A DNA stretch of 64,000 nt, taken from NCBI GenBank assembly GCA_944989445.1, contig CALYLW010000016.1, positions 1,576,005 through 1,640,004 on the forward strand, read 5' to 3'. A program made the position numbers and the translations under genes. This DNA comes from Ampullaceana balthica (Eukaryota > Mollusca > Gastropoda > Lymnaeidae). Below are positions 11,901-22,577 of this stretch, piece by piece (position 1 is the stretch's first letter; every line of letters starts with the position of its first letter). The notes below the pieces were generated by a model. The model searched no databases. It was not told the origin of the DNA and saw only the letters and a list, made by a program, of their open reading frames with translations.

Positions 11901-14900
11901 GTGTTTACTGTTTCCTAAAAATGTTATCAGCAAATCTTGGTGTGTATTACTGCCTAACAATGTTACCATCTAATCTTGGTGTTTACTGTTTCCTAAAAAT
12001 GTTATCAGCTAATCTTGGTGTGTATTACTGCCTAACAATGTTATCAGCTAATCTTGGTGTGTATTACTGCCTAACAATGTTACCATCTAATCTTGGTGTT
12101 TACTGTTTCCTAAAAATGTTATCAGCAAATCTTGGTGTGTATTACTGCCTAACAATGTTACCATCTAATCTTGGTGTTTACTGTTTCCTAAAAATGTTAT
12201 CAGCAAATCTTGGTGTGTATTACTGCCTAACAATGTTATCAGCTAATCTTGGTGTTTACTTTTGCCGAACAATGTTACCATCTAATCTTTAGTATTTACT
12301 TTTGCCTAACAATGTTACCATCTAATCTTGGTGTTTACTGTTGCCTAACAATGTTACCATCTAATCTTGGTGTTTACTGTTGCCTAACAATGTTATCAGC
12401 TAATCTTGGTATGAATTACTGCCTAACAATGTTATCAGCTAATCTTGGTGTGTATTACTGCCTAACAATGTTACCATCTAATCTTGGTGTTTACTGTTGC
12501 CTAACAATGTTACCATCTAATCTTGGTGTTTACTGTTGCCTAACAATGTTATCAGCTAATCTTGGTATGAATTACTGCCTAACAATGTTATCAGCTAATC
12601 TTGGTGTGTATTACTGCCTAACAATGTTACCATCTAATCTTGGTGTTTACTGTTGCCTAACAATGTTATCAGCTAATCTTGGTGTGTATTACTGCCTAAT
12701 AATATTATCAGCTAATCTTGGTGTGTATTACTGCCAAACAATGTTATCAGCTAATCTTGGTGTGTATTACTGCCTAACAATGATATCGTCTAATCTTGGT
12801 GTGTATTGGTGCCTAACAATGTTATCATCTAATCTTGGTGTGTATTGGTGCCTAACAACGTTACCATCTAATGTTGGTTTTTACTGTTGCCTAACAATGT
12901 TACCATCTAATCTTGGTGTTTACTGTTGCCTAACAATGTTATCAGCTAATCTTGGTGTGTATTACTGCCTAACACTGTTAGCAGCTAATCTTGGTGTGTA
13001 TTACTGCCTAACAATGATATCGTCTAAACTTGGTGTGTATTACTGCCTAACAATAATATCGTCTAATCTTGGTGTGTATTGGTGCCTAACAATAATATCG
13101 TCTAATCTTGGTGTTTGCTGGTGCCTAACAATTTTATCATCTAATCTTGGTGTTTGCTGGCTCCTTAACGATGTTTTACCCACTAATCTATGTGTTAACT
13201 GGTGTCTAACCATGTTATCATCTATCATTTTGTGTTGCGTGCCTTTCTGGTGCCGATGCTATATTGCTGCACACTTAGTGACTATATCAACACAATCGAT
13301 CGTTACAGATTGCACACCACCTTTCTATGGATTAGATTGCTCTGGTGTCTGTTCAGTTCAGTGTGTTGAGGAACGTTGTATCTACAATGGGATGTGTACC
13401 AAGTGTTCTTCCATTGGGACTGGACATTATTGTATAAAAGGTACTGCAAAAGTAATTGATTTATGAAATCTTTGATTTTATTCTACGCTCAACTTTAGTC
13501 TGTGAAATTAGTATTAAAATAATATTGCTTATTGTTTTTTTATTCTGAAAATACTTTATTGAAAATTCATAACTCTTTTAATAAAAAAAAAGGTCAATAA
13601 ATAAAATACCTGGTGACTGAACTGAAAGAGATTCTTTAAAAACAATTTGACCCTAAATCTGTTGTTAAATCGAAAAAAATATATATATTTAAAATATACT
13701 ACGTAACGAGGGTGGTTCACATCTAAAATGTGTATATCTTAAGATGTATCGAAAAATTTTTAAAAAATTATCGAAAATTAACAAAGCAGTCTATCGAAAA
13801 ATAAGAAAGCGTTTTATCCAAACAAAGAAATTATATTTACCCAAATTTACAATTTTAAATTAACTAAATAATTTATCCAAACTAAACACATTAGTCTATC
13901 CAAGAAAAAATTATTATTTTTTAAATTCAAAAAAATTAAAAAATAATACAAATGTAACAAATTACCTTCTCCAAAGTTGACTAATTAATTCATCCGGAGT
14001 TTACAAATCAGTCTACAAATTTTTCTTAAAATTTCTTTCTCCTAAATCAAAAAAACTAAGAAATTATTTTATCCAAAATTAAACAATTATTTTATCTAAT
14101 ATTAACTAAGTAACGGGTTAGTTCATATAAAATGTATAACATAATTTATCCGAAATTTACAAATGTGTTTAAACAATTTTTTTTCGAATAGAACACATTT
14201 GTTTAATCAAAATTAACAAATTAATTTAACCACATTTACCAAATTAGTGTATCTACAATCATCTAAAATTAACCAAATTAGTTTAAACAAAATTAACAAA
14301 TAAATATATCATTTAGTTAAGTGGCATAGCTAGGGGAGTCTCCCCGGGCCCCCACTTGAGGGGGCCCCCAAAGGAGTGTCCGAAAAAAAAATACATTAAA
14401 TTTTACGCCACCGCCATGTATGCAGGGCACCCCAAAGAGGCCAAGCCCCCCGGGCCCCCAAATCCCTACAAATCCCTAGCTACGCCACTGATTTAGTTCA
14501 TTAACAATCCCCACTGCAACGCCCGGGCGTTTATTTAGAGGTAAACTTTGGATACATATATTGTTTGTGTAAAAAAAATTGACCTAAAAGATGTATACTG
14601 AATAAAACTGCTGTGCTCAAAATGATAACTTATGTATAAGAGGATTTAAAGTGTACAAGTTTTTTTTTCTTATTTTCAAAATTCTTTTTCAGAAAAGTGA
14701 TTCTGTTCTGGATAACTTTCCATTTACTTTCTGTTTCCTTGCACTTGATATCTCTCCGACAGATTTCGTCACCAGTACCGTGTCGGACACAAACAAGCCC
14801 AATGAAATCACACAGGAAAACAACGAATCAGATTACAAAAGTTATTCGTACTTCTTGCTGCCCACACTAGCGGCGTTTGCATGCCTCTACACTTTAGCCG

Positions 14901-15403
14901 CAATTTTCTTCTCAAATGCGAGTAGGGGCCGGCAAGGTGGGCCGTAGTTTTCTAAGTATCGACTTTTACATTTAATGGCGTGAATCTCTTCATGGAAAAT
15001 CTCGGTTTTGGACTTTAGACGTTTCTTAAAGTTATCAATCAATTATCCGGATATTCTGACCTCTCTCGAAAGAACTTTGGTCATTTGTCATTAATCATAG
15101 ACATTTTGATCTCCCTTTAAATTTTTGTTCTCTAAAGAAACTTTGTTTACCTTGAGTAATTCTTTCACCCCGTCAGCTAACATACGGCTGGCGTTCGGCG
15201 CCTCCCCTGAGGACGACGAGGAAAGGAGCGAGTTTGACAGCAATGACTTCAGCCAGGACGTGTCACAGATCGGTGTTGGCGTCAACAAGGACGACCCCAT
15301 AGATGAAGTGAGTGAGATGGGCTCGACGTCCAGTTCATTGTCCAGCAAGGACGTCAGCGAGGTCAGCGAGTACACGATGGCGACCGAGGTCATCATGAAG
15401 TAG
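5771..15403 (+). CDS. EGF/galactose-binding-like single-pass receptor, 3' part (8 exons)
   Basis: Exons 5771-5920, 6368-6517, 7077-7298, 7859-8032, 11342-11536, 13309-13440, 14763-14936 and 15177-15403. Every junction is GT-AG and phase 1, and all internal exons are multiples of three. The ~474 visible residues give, in order: a Cys-rich EGF-like module, a galactose-binding-like half-domain (LNDNNDTTC), a linker exon, a second F5/8-like domain ending CEVEIYGDC, another EGF-like module, a Thr/Asn-rich stalk, one transmembrane helix and an acidic Ser-rich tail ending at TAG 15401-15403. Inference: a surface or extracellular ligand-binding receptor, of a type abundant in molluscs. Signal peptide and upstream exons are outside the window, and 5336-5770 shows no further exon. 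Polyadenylation is probably near 15.84 kb. The family identity is by motif only; the ligand is unknown. Confidence 0.8.
6368..6517 (+). CDS. receptor exon B: galactose-binding-like half-domain
   Basis: 150-bp phase-1 exon after a T-rich tract and CAG. It encodes ADMANQAKFSHDYLND followed by a DTTC motif and FFIFTWGKVVF. The LND-x-NDTTC pattern is what is seen at the start of divergent F5/8-type galactose-binding domains in molluscan EGF proteins. Donor GTAAAC. Confidence 0.7.
6680..6871. repeat. ~180-bp MITE, copy 1 (intron B-C)
   Basis: Matches two other copies in the window (28856-29032 and, inverted, 54869-55046). They share GCGGTAATTCTAAACT, the GGTCAGACATAT-like block and imperfect inverted ends (AATGCTCCCTCTAAGG / CTTAAAGGGGATATTG). 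No coding capacity. Confidence 0.7.
7077..7298 (+). CDS. receptor exon C: linker/core of extracellular domain
   Basis: 222-bp phase-1 exon. It encodes a segment with five Cys (NSCIEAQ, FSCEASN, LACVAMR, SICSFYASGG), so disulfide bonds and an extracellular location are likely. No named domain is recognised. Acceptor TTGATAG, donor GTACGG. Confidence 0.7.
7386..7456. repeat. hAT-type TIR fragment and (CA)n microsatellite
   Basis: CAGTGGCGTAGCTAG near 7385-7399 equals the terminal sequence of the MITE at 22391 but has no partner end here. It is followed by a CA dinucleotide run at about 7430-7454. Confidence 0.55.
7859..8032 (+). CDS. receptor exon D: second galactose-binding-like domain, N-half
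   Basis: 174-bp phase-1 exon with acceptor TTTTACAG and donor GTAAGG. It begins GRNLVSHDVSDK and contains AMTDGITQQDHC, resembling the GRN-A and DG-x-C pattern at the start of F5/8-like domains. Confidence 0.75.
8033..9085. other. intron D-E, first part: no gene
   Basis: AT-rich intronic sequence. A short CTAT tetranucleotide run lies near 8188-8206 with adjoining TA-rich sequence. Open frames here read through the donor at 8033 and lack codon structure. Confidence 0.5.
9086..9560 (+). repeat. dispersed repeat, copy 1
   Basis: Strongly similar to 41878-42200: both carry ACTTTGGATCGATTTTTAAC, a GAGCTGAAATTTT block, CAGTTTCGTACCGATGATAA and AGTGTCGCGGTGCGTATTAT. The related 24.3-25.4 kb duplication shares CGATC-rich and GAAATTTTGA motifs. 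No termini or coding frame are recognised; the transposon type is unknown. Confidence 0.65.
9650..11162 (+). repeat. 28/31-bp minisatellite in receptor intron
   Basis: About 50 tandem units of two interspersed types: a 28-bp form beginning AAGGAGTGGGACG and a 31-bp form beginning ACTATTGAGTGGAACG. Both end GATGTGTATGTTAAAC. The long form is concentrated in the second half. It lies wholly inside intron D-E, about 180 bp before exon E. Confidence 0.95.
11342..11536 (+). CDS. receptor exon E: second galactose-binding-like domain, C-half
   Basis: 195-bp phase-1 exon, acceptor CTCGCATAG, donor GTAGGT. It ends ICEVEIYG, the usual last strand of F5/8-type domains, and splices to GAT-TGC so that EIYG joins DC of the next EGF module. 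Confidence 0.8.
11600..13235 (+). repeat. 39-bp minisatellite in receptor intron E-F
   Basis: About 42 units of a 39-bp repeat such as ATGTTATCAGCTAATCTTGG followed by TGTGTATTACTGCCTAACA. Variants differ at TCAGC/CCATC/TCGTC and GTTTAC/GTGTAT. Because 39 is divisible by 3 the array is open for hundreds of codons, and the second long frame (12249-13466) runs in frame into exon F. This is probably an artefact of repeat length. Confidence 0.95.
13309..13440 (+). CDS. receptor exon F: juxtamembrane EGF-like module
   Basis: 132-bp phase-1 exon starting right after CGTTACAG. It encodes DCTPPFYGLDCSGVCSVQC and then CIYNGMCTKC with TGHYC, an EGF/laminin-type Cys pattern. Donor GTACTG. Confidence 0.8.
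13700..14310. repeat. AT-rich degenerate tandem repeats
   Basis: Loosely repeated phrases such as AAATTAGTTTATCCAAA and AATTAACAAATTA recur irregularly through this part of intron F-G. They are too diverged for a firm period. No coding signal. Confidence 0.45.
14319..14490. mobile_element. hAT-type MITE (family 1), copy in receptor intron
   Basis: 172-bp element flanked by a perfect 8-bp duplication ATTTAGTT (14311-14318 and 14491-14498). Ends are AAGTGGCATAGCTAGGG and CCCTAGCTACGCCACTG, near-perfect inverted repeats. The interior is GC-rich (GGGGGCCCC) with GGAGTGTCCGAAAAAAA, shared with 22391-22577. An 8-bp TSD and CAGTGGCGTAGC-like TIRs point to the hAT superfamily. Confidence 0.85.
14763..14936 (+). 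CDS. receptor exon G: stalk and transmembrane helix
   Basis: The acceptor is taken as CTCTCCGACAG ending at 14762, because it restores phase 1 and joins CIK to DFVTSTVSD. It encodes a Thr/Asn-rich stalk (NESDYKSYSY) and a hydrophobic helix (YFLLPTLAAFACLYTLAAIF) followed by a basic stop-transfer (SRGRQ). Donor AAG|GTGGGC; an in-frame alternative donor lies 15 bp earlier (GTAGGG). Confidence 0.75.
15177..15403 (+). CDS. receptor exon H: cytoplasmic tail and stop
   Basis: Last coding exon, acceptor CCCCGTCAG, phase 1. 75 residues, strongly acidic and Ser-rich (ASPEDDEERSEFD, SSSLSSKDVSEVSEY), ending VIMK and TAG. No kinase domain or ITAM is seen; the Ser/Asp context would suit casein-kinase-type phosphorylation (inference). 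Confidence 0.75.
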
Positions 15404-15835
15404 GATAAACTCGTGCGTGTGGAGATTGGGTAGACATAAGGACTCTGTCATTGAGCTTTTTGCAAATGTGTGGGGGTTTTTTATTTGTCTTTGGTAAGTT
15501 GGGTGATTTATTAACGACAATATTATAATACACGTCACCTATCACAGCGAGTCAGAGAATAACAAAGCGAGTGGGTGGGTGGAAGTGAGTAAAGGAAGAC
15601 GCATTGCAAAGATTTTTTTTAAAATTAATATGTACCTCAACAATAATGTCATGCGTAGGACCCAAATAAAAAAAGATGTTTATTTGAACAATTATCACGT
15701 GATATGATGTAAACAATACAAGAATTATTTTCAGAGCAAGCGCCAAATGACAAGGCGTGAAAAGGTGTTAGGTAAAATAGGAGAATGTAGTAAATAAATA
15801 TAAGCCCCCTCTTTGTCAACCAAGAAATTACCACA

Positions 15836-15841
15836 AATAAA
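15836..15841 (+). terminator. candidate polyadenylation signal of the receptor gene
   Basis: AATAAA 433 bp after the stop codon, about 15 bp before the 29-bp minisatellite begins. An AATAAATA also lies at about 15792. Which one is used cannot be told. Confidence 0.4.
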
Positions 15842-15857
15842 ATACGTAATGCGTTGT

Positions 15858-18150
15858 GATTTGGGTGGAAGGTGGACTAAGTTGATGATTTGGGTGGAAG
15901 GTGGCCCAATCTGATGATTTAGGTGGAAGGTGGACTAAGCTGATGATTTGGGTGGAAGGTGGACTAAGTTGATGATTTGGGTGGCAGGTGGGCCAATCTG
16001 ATGATTTAGGTGGAAGGTGGAATAAGCTGATGATTTTGGTGGAAGGTGGACTAAGTTGATGATTTGGGTGGCAGGTGGGCCAATCTGATGATTTAGGTGG
16101 AAGGTGGACTAAGCTGATGATTTGGGTGGAAGGTGGACTAAGTTGATGATTTGGGTGGCAGGTTGGCCAATCTGATGATTTAGGTGGAAGGTGGACTAAG
16201 CTGATGATTTGGGTGGAAGGTGGACTAAGTTGATGATTTGGGTGGCAGGTGGGCCAATCTGATGATTTAGGTGGAAGGTGGAATAAGCTGATGATTTTGG
16301 TGGAAGGTGGACTAAGCTGATGATTTAGGTGGAAGGTGGACTAAGCTGATGATTTGGGTGGAAGGTGGACTAAGCTGATGATTTAGGTGGAAGGTGGACT
16401 AAGCTGATGATTTGGGTGGAAGGTGGACTAAGCTGATGATTTGGGTGGAAGGTGGACTAAGCTGATGATTTGGGTGGAAGGTGGACTAAGCTGATGATTT
16501 TGGTGGAAGATTGACTAAGCTGATGATTTGGGTGGAAGGTGGACTAAGCTGATGATTTGGGTGGAAGGTGGACTAAGCTGATGATTTTGGTGGAAGATTG
16601 ACTAAGCTGATGATTTGGGTGGAAGGTGGACTAAGCTGAAGATTTGGATAGAAGATGGACTAAGCTGATGATTTGGATAGAAGATGGACTAAGCTGATGA
16701 TTTGGGTGGAAGATGGACTAAGCTGATGATTTGGGTGGAAGGTGGACTAAGCTGATGATTTGGGTGGAAGGTGGACTAAGCTGATGATTTGGGTGGAAGG
16801 TGGACTAAGCTGATGATTTGGGTGGAAGGTGGACTAAGCTGATGATTTGGATAGAAGATGGACTAAGCTGATGATTTGGGTGGAAGATGGACTAAGCTGA
16901 TGATTTGGGTGGAAGGTGGACTAAGCTGATGATTTGGGTGGAAGGTGGACTAAGCTGATGATTTGGGTGGAAGGTGGACTAAGCTGATGATTTGGGTGGA
17001 AGGTGGACTTAGCTGATGATTTGGGTGGAAGGTGGACTAAGCTGATGATTTGGGTGGAAGGTGGACTTAGCTGATGATTTGGGTGGAAGGTGGACTAAGC
17101 TGATGATTTGGGTGGAAGGTGGGCCAATCTGATGATTTAGGTGGAAGGTGGAATAAGCTGATGATTTTGGTGGAAGGTGGACTAAGCTGATGATTTAGGT
17201 GGAAGGTGGACTAAGCTGATGATTTGGGTGGAAGGTGGACTAAGCTGATGATTTAGGTGGAAGGTGGACTAAGCTGATGATTTGGGTGGAAGGTGGACTA
17301 AGCTGATGATTTGGGTGGAAGGTGGACTAAGCTGATGATTTGGGTGGAAGGTGGACTAAGCTGATGATTTTGGTGGAAGATTGACTAAGCTGATGATTTG
17401 GGTGGAAGGTGGACTAAGCTGATGATTTGGGTGGAAGGTGGACTAAGCTGATGATTTTGGTGGAAGATTGACTAAGCTGATGATTTGGGTGGAAGGTGGA
17501 CTAAGCTGATGATTTGGATAGAAGATGGACTAAGCTGATGATTTGGATAGAAGATGGACTAAGCTGATGATTTGGGTGGAAGATGGACTAAGCTGATGAT
17601 TTGGGTGGAAGGTGGACTAAGCTGATGATTTTGGGTGGAAGGTGGACTAAGCTGATGATTTGGGTGGAAGGTGGACTAAGCTGATGATTTGGGTGGAAGG
17701 TGGACTAAGCTGATGATTTGGATAGAAGATGGACTAAGCTGATGATTTGGGTGGAAGATGGACTAAGCTGATGATTTGGGTGGAAGGTGGACTAAGCTGA
17801 TGATTTGGGTGGAAGGTGGACTAAGCTGATGATTTGGGTGGAAGGTGGACTAAGCTGATGATTTGGGTGGAAGGTGGACTTAGCTGATGATTTGGGTGGA
17901 AGGTGGACTAAGCTGATGATTTGGGTGGAAGGTGGACTTAGCTGATGATTTGGGTGGAAGGTGGACTAAGCTGATGATTTGGGTGGAAGGTGGACTAAGC
18001 TGATGATTTGGGTGGAAGGTGGACTTAGCTGATGATTTGGGTGGAAGGTGGACTAAGCTGATGATTTGGGTGGAAGGTGGACTTAGCTGATGATTTGGGT
18101 GGAAGGTGGACTAAGCTGATGATGTGGGTGGAAGGTGGACTAAGCTGATG
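15858..18150 (+). repeat. 29-bp minisatellite with 870-bp higher-order repeat
   Basis: About 79 units of GATGATTTGGGTGGAAGGTG plus GACTAAGCT. Variant units recur in the same order 870 bp apart: for example the GGCCAATCTGATGATTTAGG unit at ~16252 and ~17122, and the GATAGAAGATGG pair at ~16646/16676 and ~17516/17546. This marks a duplicated block of 30 units. Confidence 0.95.
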
Positions 18151-18204
18151 CAGCTGCCAGCTCTACTCTGAACAATATGCATATTGTCTATTCAAAAATA
18201 TGTT

Positions 18205-18369
18205 CAGGGCCAGCCTTAGGCATAGGCAAACTAGGCAGCCGGCCAGGGCCTCCGATTAGTGGGGACCTCGCACAGGAATCAGGGAATTTTTTAAAAATTA
18301 TTTTTCTATTAAATTTAGCGCCACCAATTCACTTCGCCTAGAGGCTCCAATTCCCTAAGGCCGGCCCTG
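18205..18369. mobile_element. hAT-type MITE (family 2)
   Basis: 165 bp with inverted ends CAGGGCCAGCCTTAGG and CCTAAGGCCGGCCCTG. ATATGTT is repeated immediately outside both ends (18198-18204, 18370-18376). The interior has AAACTAGGCAGCC and GGCCTCCGATTAGTGG, shared with the element at 51766-53657. Confidence 0.8.
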
Positions 18370-18764
18370 ATATGTTCGTGGTTGATTTATTTTTAACGTT
18401 TAAACCAATGATTGTGTAACTTTCATCGATCTTTTTTTTTAAAGAGAATTGTCAACTTTTGTTTACTGTATGCTAAACGGAATAAAAATGCTCACCATTA
18501 ATTTATTTGATATTAACCTTCAGATATGTTATTCATTTTTTTATGTTTGTATTCTATAATAAATTGTGTAACATAGAAATATTTATATATCCTTTTTTAA
18601 ATGATATAATTATGTCTAAAAATTACTTATTCAGAGGTTTGTTTAGTTAATTTTTTGTGGCCAATCGGACCGCCGTTTAATCATCTGTTTAGTAACTTTA
18701 ATAACTTATATTAATCTCAACCGAAAGTCTGTCAGCCATGCTTGCTGCGAAAGTGAATTTTACG
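18370..18764. other. no gene recognised
   Basis: AT-rich sequence between a MITE and a minisatellite; no coding or repeat structure seen. Confidence 0.4.
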
Positions 18765-19273
18765 TTGTTTTGTTACCTCCCTGTTTTGTTACCTCCCTGT
18801 TTTGTTACCTCCCTGTTTTGTTACCTCCCTGTTTTGTTACCTCCCTGTTTTGTTACATCCCTGTTTTGTTACCTCCCTGTTTTGTTACCTCATTGTTTTG
18901 TTACCTCCCTGTTTTGTTACCTCCCTGTTTTGTTACCTCCCTGTTTTGTTACCTCCCTGTTTTGTTACCTCTCTGTTTTGTTACCTCCCTGTTTTGTTAC
19001 CTCCCTGTTTTGTTACCTCCCTGTTTTGTTACCTCCCTGTTTTGTTACCTCCCTGTTTTGTTACCTCCCTGTTTTGTTACCTCCCTGTTTTGTTACCTCC
19101 CTGTTTTGTTACCTCCCTGTTTTGTTACCTCCCTGTTTTGTTACCTCCCTGTTTTGTTACCTCCCTGTTTTGTTACCTCCCTGTTTTGTTACCTCCCTGT
19201 TTTGTTACCTCCCTGTTTTGTTACCTCCCTGTTTTTTTACATCCCTGTTTTGTTACCTCCCTGTTTTGTTACC
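18765..19273 (+). repeat. 16-bp minisatellite
   Basis: About 32 units of TGTTTTGTTACCTCCC, very homogeneous. Because 16 is not a multiple of 3, all three plus frames stay open with a 16-residue period; these frames are not genes. Confidence 0.95.
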
Positions 19274-22196
19274 AACCTGCGAGTTGCAACTCGATGAAAT
19301 TAAGACGTGTTTTCACGGGGAGGTCGACATACAAGACACAACTATTATCAAATTTAATCCCTTGTTCTCTTACAGCAGACATAATAAACATACGCTGCCC
19401 GATATCTGGACGCGGTAAAATCATACATTAAAAAAAGAACGCGTAATTTTATTTTTCTATTTACGGAAATATCGGGTTTTTTAATTATTTTTATTTATTT
19501 TTAATATTTCTTTTTAAAAATATAGTTTAGACTACTTTAGTGGGCTTGATCACGGTCGGACTAACACTCCGTCTTTCCGTGCATATGCACGGCGTAAATA
19601 AATCGAGGGCCGCAAAATTCATTTTATTGAAATGTGGAGGAGCTTTCCTCAAAATGATTTTTTTTTATTTTAAAGTCCCAAAAATGAGGCCATAAATCCT
19701 TTTATAATAGCATAGCGTATAAAATTATCTATTAGAATAATAGACGATTCATAAATATTATATTATAAAGCAAAAATTCGATTTTAACCCGGACCACAGT
19801 GAGTTTCATGGCGAGAGGTTTTATCTTTTTTGTCTACGTCGGAAATGGTGTAACTAGGATATTTTGCGTCCAGAGAAAAAAAATATTTTAACATTTTAAA
19901 TAGGCGCCCCCCGACCCTTTCCGTTTCTTCAAATTTTACTATGATATAACATTGTAAGCCTGTTGACACTGCAACCAATCCTTAAGGCAAAGATTCTCTC
20001 AGCTGCAACATCACAACAGTTACTTTTGTTTTTATATCATAAATATGAACTAAAAGATTTCAGATCTGTGATTTTGGTAAATTGCAAAGATTTAGAAAGC
20101 CTTTTAACAGATTGAAAATCATTTCTAATGAAATATCAGAGGTGTATTCTCTATAGAAAAAATATTTAGGAACTTTGGAAGATTTGTAATTCATTATTAA
20201 AAAATTTAAAAAAAAGATATATGCTCCAAACTAGAGCATTTTTTAGGAATTGTAGTAATTTCCGATCCGGGGAAAATAATTTTCCAGACTAAAAATAGTC
20301 AAGAAATATTTTGGAAACAACATCTCAAACAAAATTGCCAAACCTCGCTAAATTAAAAGTTAAGTATGAACTCAGTAGCAGCTTAAATATGTCTAAATTA
20401 ATTAAAGAACTATCTGAACTAAAAGTTTCTTTAAAAAATTTCTGAGTATAAATTCATGATAACTTTTTTTAATGAAGCATTTTTTGTAAAATCTAATTAC
20501 AAGTATTTGGTGTTCATTACTGTGTTAAAGTTTAAGTTAAAGTGATTTTATTTGGATCTTCGCTAAAAATATAAAAAGCAATATACATTTTTTAGAATAC
20601 TTATATTGTAAATACATAGGGGCGCAATTTTTCACTTTTGCATGGAGTGGTTCAAAGGCTAAGTCCGGCCCTGGATTGATAGAGCATCCGGTACTACAAA
20701 TTAGTCGAATGTTAGCCTTATAATTACAATAATTCTAAAGAAATAAACGTGACTGAATAAATAATGCAGAAAAAAGTCACAAGAAGGACGTGACAAATAC
20801 TAGTGCAGAGGCATAACTAGGATAATTTGCGCATGGTCACAAACTATCAATTTGGCGCCAACTTTCCCACCACCCCGCAAACGTTAAATATAATTTTTCT
20901 ATAATATTTTTTAAAGGAAAAGCTATTTAGATTTTAATTATAAATTTGTATTTACAGTAATTTACAAATACAAACACAGGAAGAAAATATATTACATCAT
21001 TCAGTCACAGTGGTCGATCGATTTATATTGTCTACAAGAGATTTACTTTTTCTATTTTCCGAAATCTGTTTTTTTATTCGATTTTTCACTATCAACACTA
21101 ATACTAAAAAGAACAAAGATACCTCACAATTTAAATTTTAACTGCTATCATTAATAAAATCGTCAAGACTAAATAAACAAATTTGACCTCACCAACACAT
21201 ATTACGACTACATATTTTTCTTTTAAAAATACGTTATTACGTCAAAATAATTAAACAACCTAACTTAATTTGTCATGGATGCAAGTTTTTAAAGACTGAA
21301 AAGGTAACAAATGTGAATGGATAGCCCCAATGTTTCGACTAAATTATTGAAGTTACTGAAAAAATAATAATAATGAAAACAAAGTAATTTATTAATTTAA
21401 TAATAACAATACTAAAATGTCTTTCCAATTCCGATAAATTCAAAGTAATTTTAAAATAATTTTTAGAATTATATTAATTTTGATTATCGTTTTTTTTTGT
21501 GTTATTTTTTTTTGTGTGTTTTTTTTTGTTGTTTTTTTTTAAACATTTAATGTTCACAAAATAACATAAAAGTTTGTAAAATCCATAAATACAATGAGAA
21601 ATTATTCGAGTAGATTTATTGGAATTTCACTTCAGTTTCAAGGGGCTTCCACCCTGAAAGTTCCTCTCGGTTTTTTTTCCTTTGTCTACATTTTGGCCTG
21701 TAGAATAGATAAGGTTAAATCGTTTTAAACGCATGGATAGTCCGTTTATTATTTATACTAATTAATGTTTATAGATGCTTCACACCATAGTTTTCGTTAC
21801 AACATATTATATATTTAATATTATTGCTTGTCTTGTATAACGGAAAGCATTTCGCGCAAGTATACCAAGTGACATTAAGTTTACTTCGGTAATAAGCCCT
21901 GGAACTTCATTTTTAAATCAAGAAAACACGTAAAAACAGTTCTTAAAAGTCTCTTTTTATTCTTTGGATTAGAATCTATAAGCCTCGCATCAGTTACTTC
22001 CATCGTGCAATCTATCAATTAGGATAATAATATTTCTCTATCATAATATCCATTCATTAATCTATTTTCAGTCCGTACAAAGTAATTAATAACCTCAGGC
22101 TCTTTGGCTGGTAAGTTATACTCTCAGTCTGAAAATAGTAACTTATACTCTTTCACAGTTAAAACTAGCGTATAAGCTCTCTGTAGTTAATAATTT

Positions 22197-22234
<38 letters not shown>

Positions 22235-22390
22235 CTTATGTGAATAGTCTTATACAGTCTCTAACTCTGTCACCTGCTACAAAAAGAACTTCGCGATGCG
22301 ACACCAAGCAGGTAAATATTTTATTTAAACGTGATTTTAATAAAAGACAAAAACTTCGTTTAAGATCAAACTACTTAGTTCTCTAAAGAC
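19274..22390. other. gene-free AT-rich stretch with transposon fragments
   Basis: No exon-like sequence. TE scraps: TGTAACTAGGATATTTTGCG near 19849 and CATAACTAGGATAATTTGCG near 20811 (same TIR-like motif), and AAGTCCGGCCCTGG near 20670, a lone family-2 MITE end. A CT dinucleotide run lies at about 22199-22231. Poly-T and poly-A tracts are common near 21.5 kb. Confidence 0.45.
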
Positions 22391-22577
22391 CAGTGGCGTA
22401 TCTAGGGATTTGTAGGGATCTGGTGGCCCAGGGCCTTGGTCTCTTTTGGGGGTCCTGCATACATGGCGGTGGCGTAATGTAAAAAAAATTCGGACACTCC
22501 TTTGTGACCTCCCTCAAGTGGGGGCCCGGGTGATTTCCAAATTCGGACCCCCTCCCCCTACCCCAGCTACGCAACTG
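22391..22577. mobile_element. hAT-type MITE (family 1), second copy
   Basis: 187 bp, begins CAGTGGCGTATCTAGGG and ends CAGCTACGCAACTG. It is flanked by a perfect 8-bp duplication CTAAAGAC (22383-22390 and 22578-22585). The interior is the reverse orientation of the copy at 14319. Confidence 0.85.

Noticed and set aside
11516..13466. Two long frames of LGVYYCLTMLSAN repeats as a novel repeat protein
   Set aside because: The first starts in the wrong frame over exon E and the array lies between well-defined splice sites; kept only as a finding on possible intron retention.
18738..19431. Three overlapping plus-strand frames (CYLPVLLPPCFVTSLF)
   Set aside because: All three frames of a 16-bp repeat are open at once, the mark of tandem DNA rather than selection on protein.
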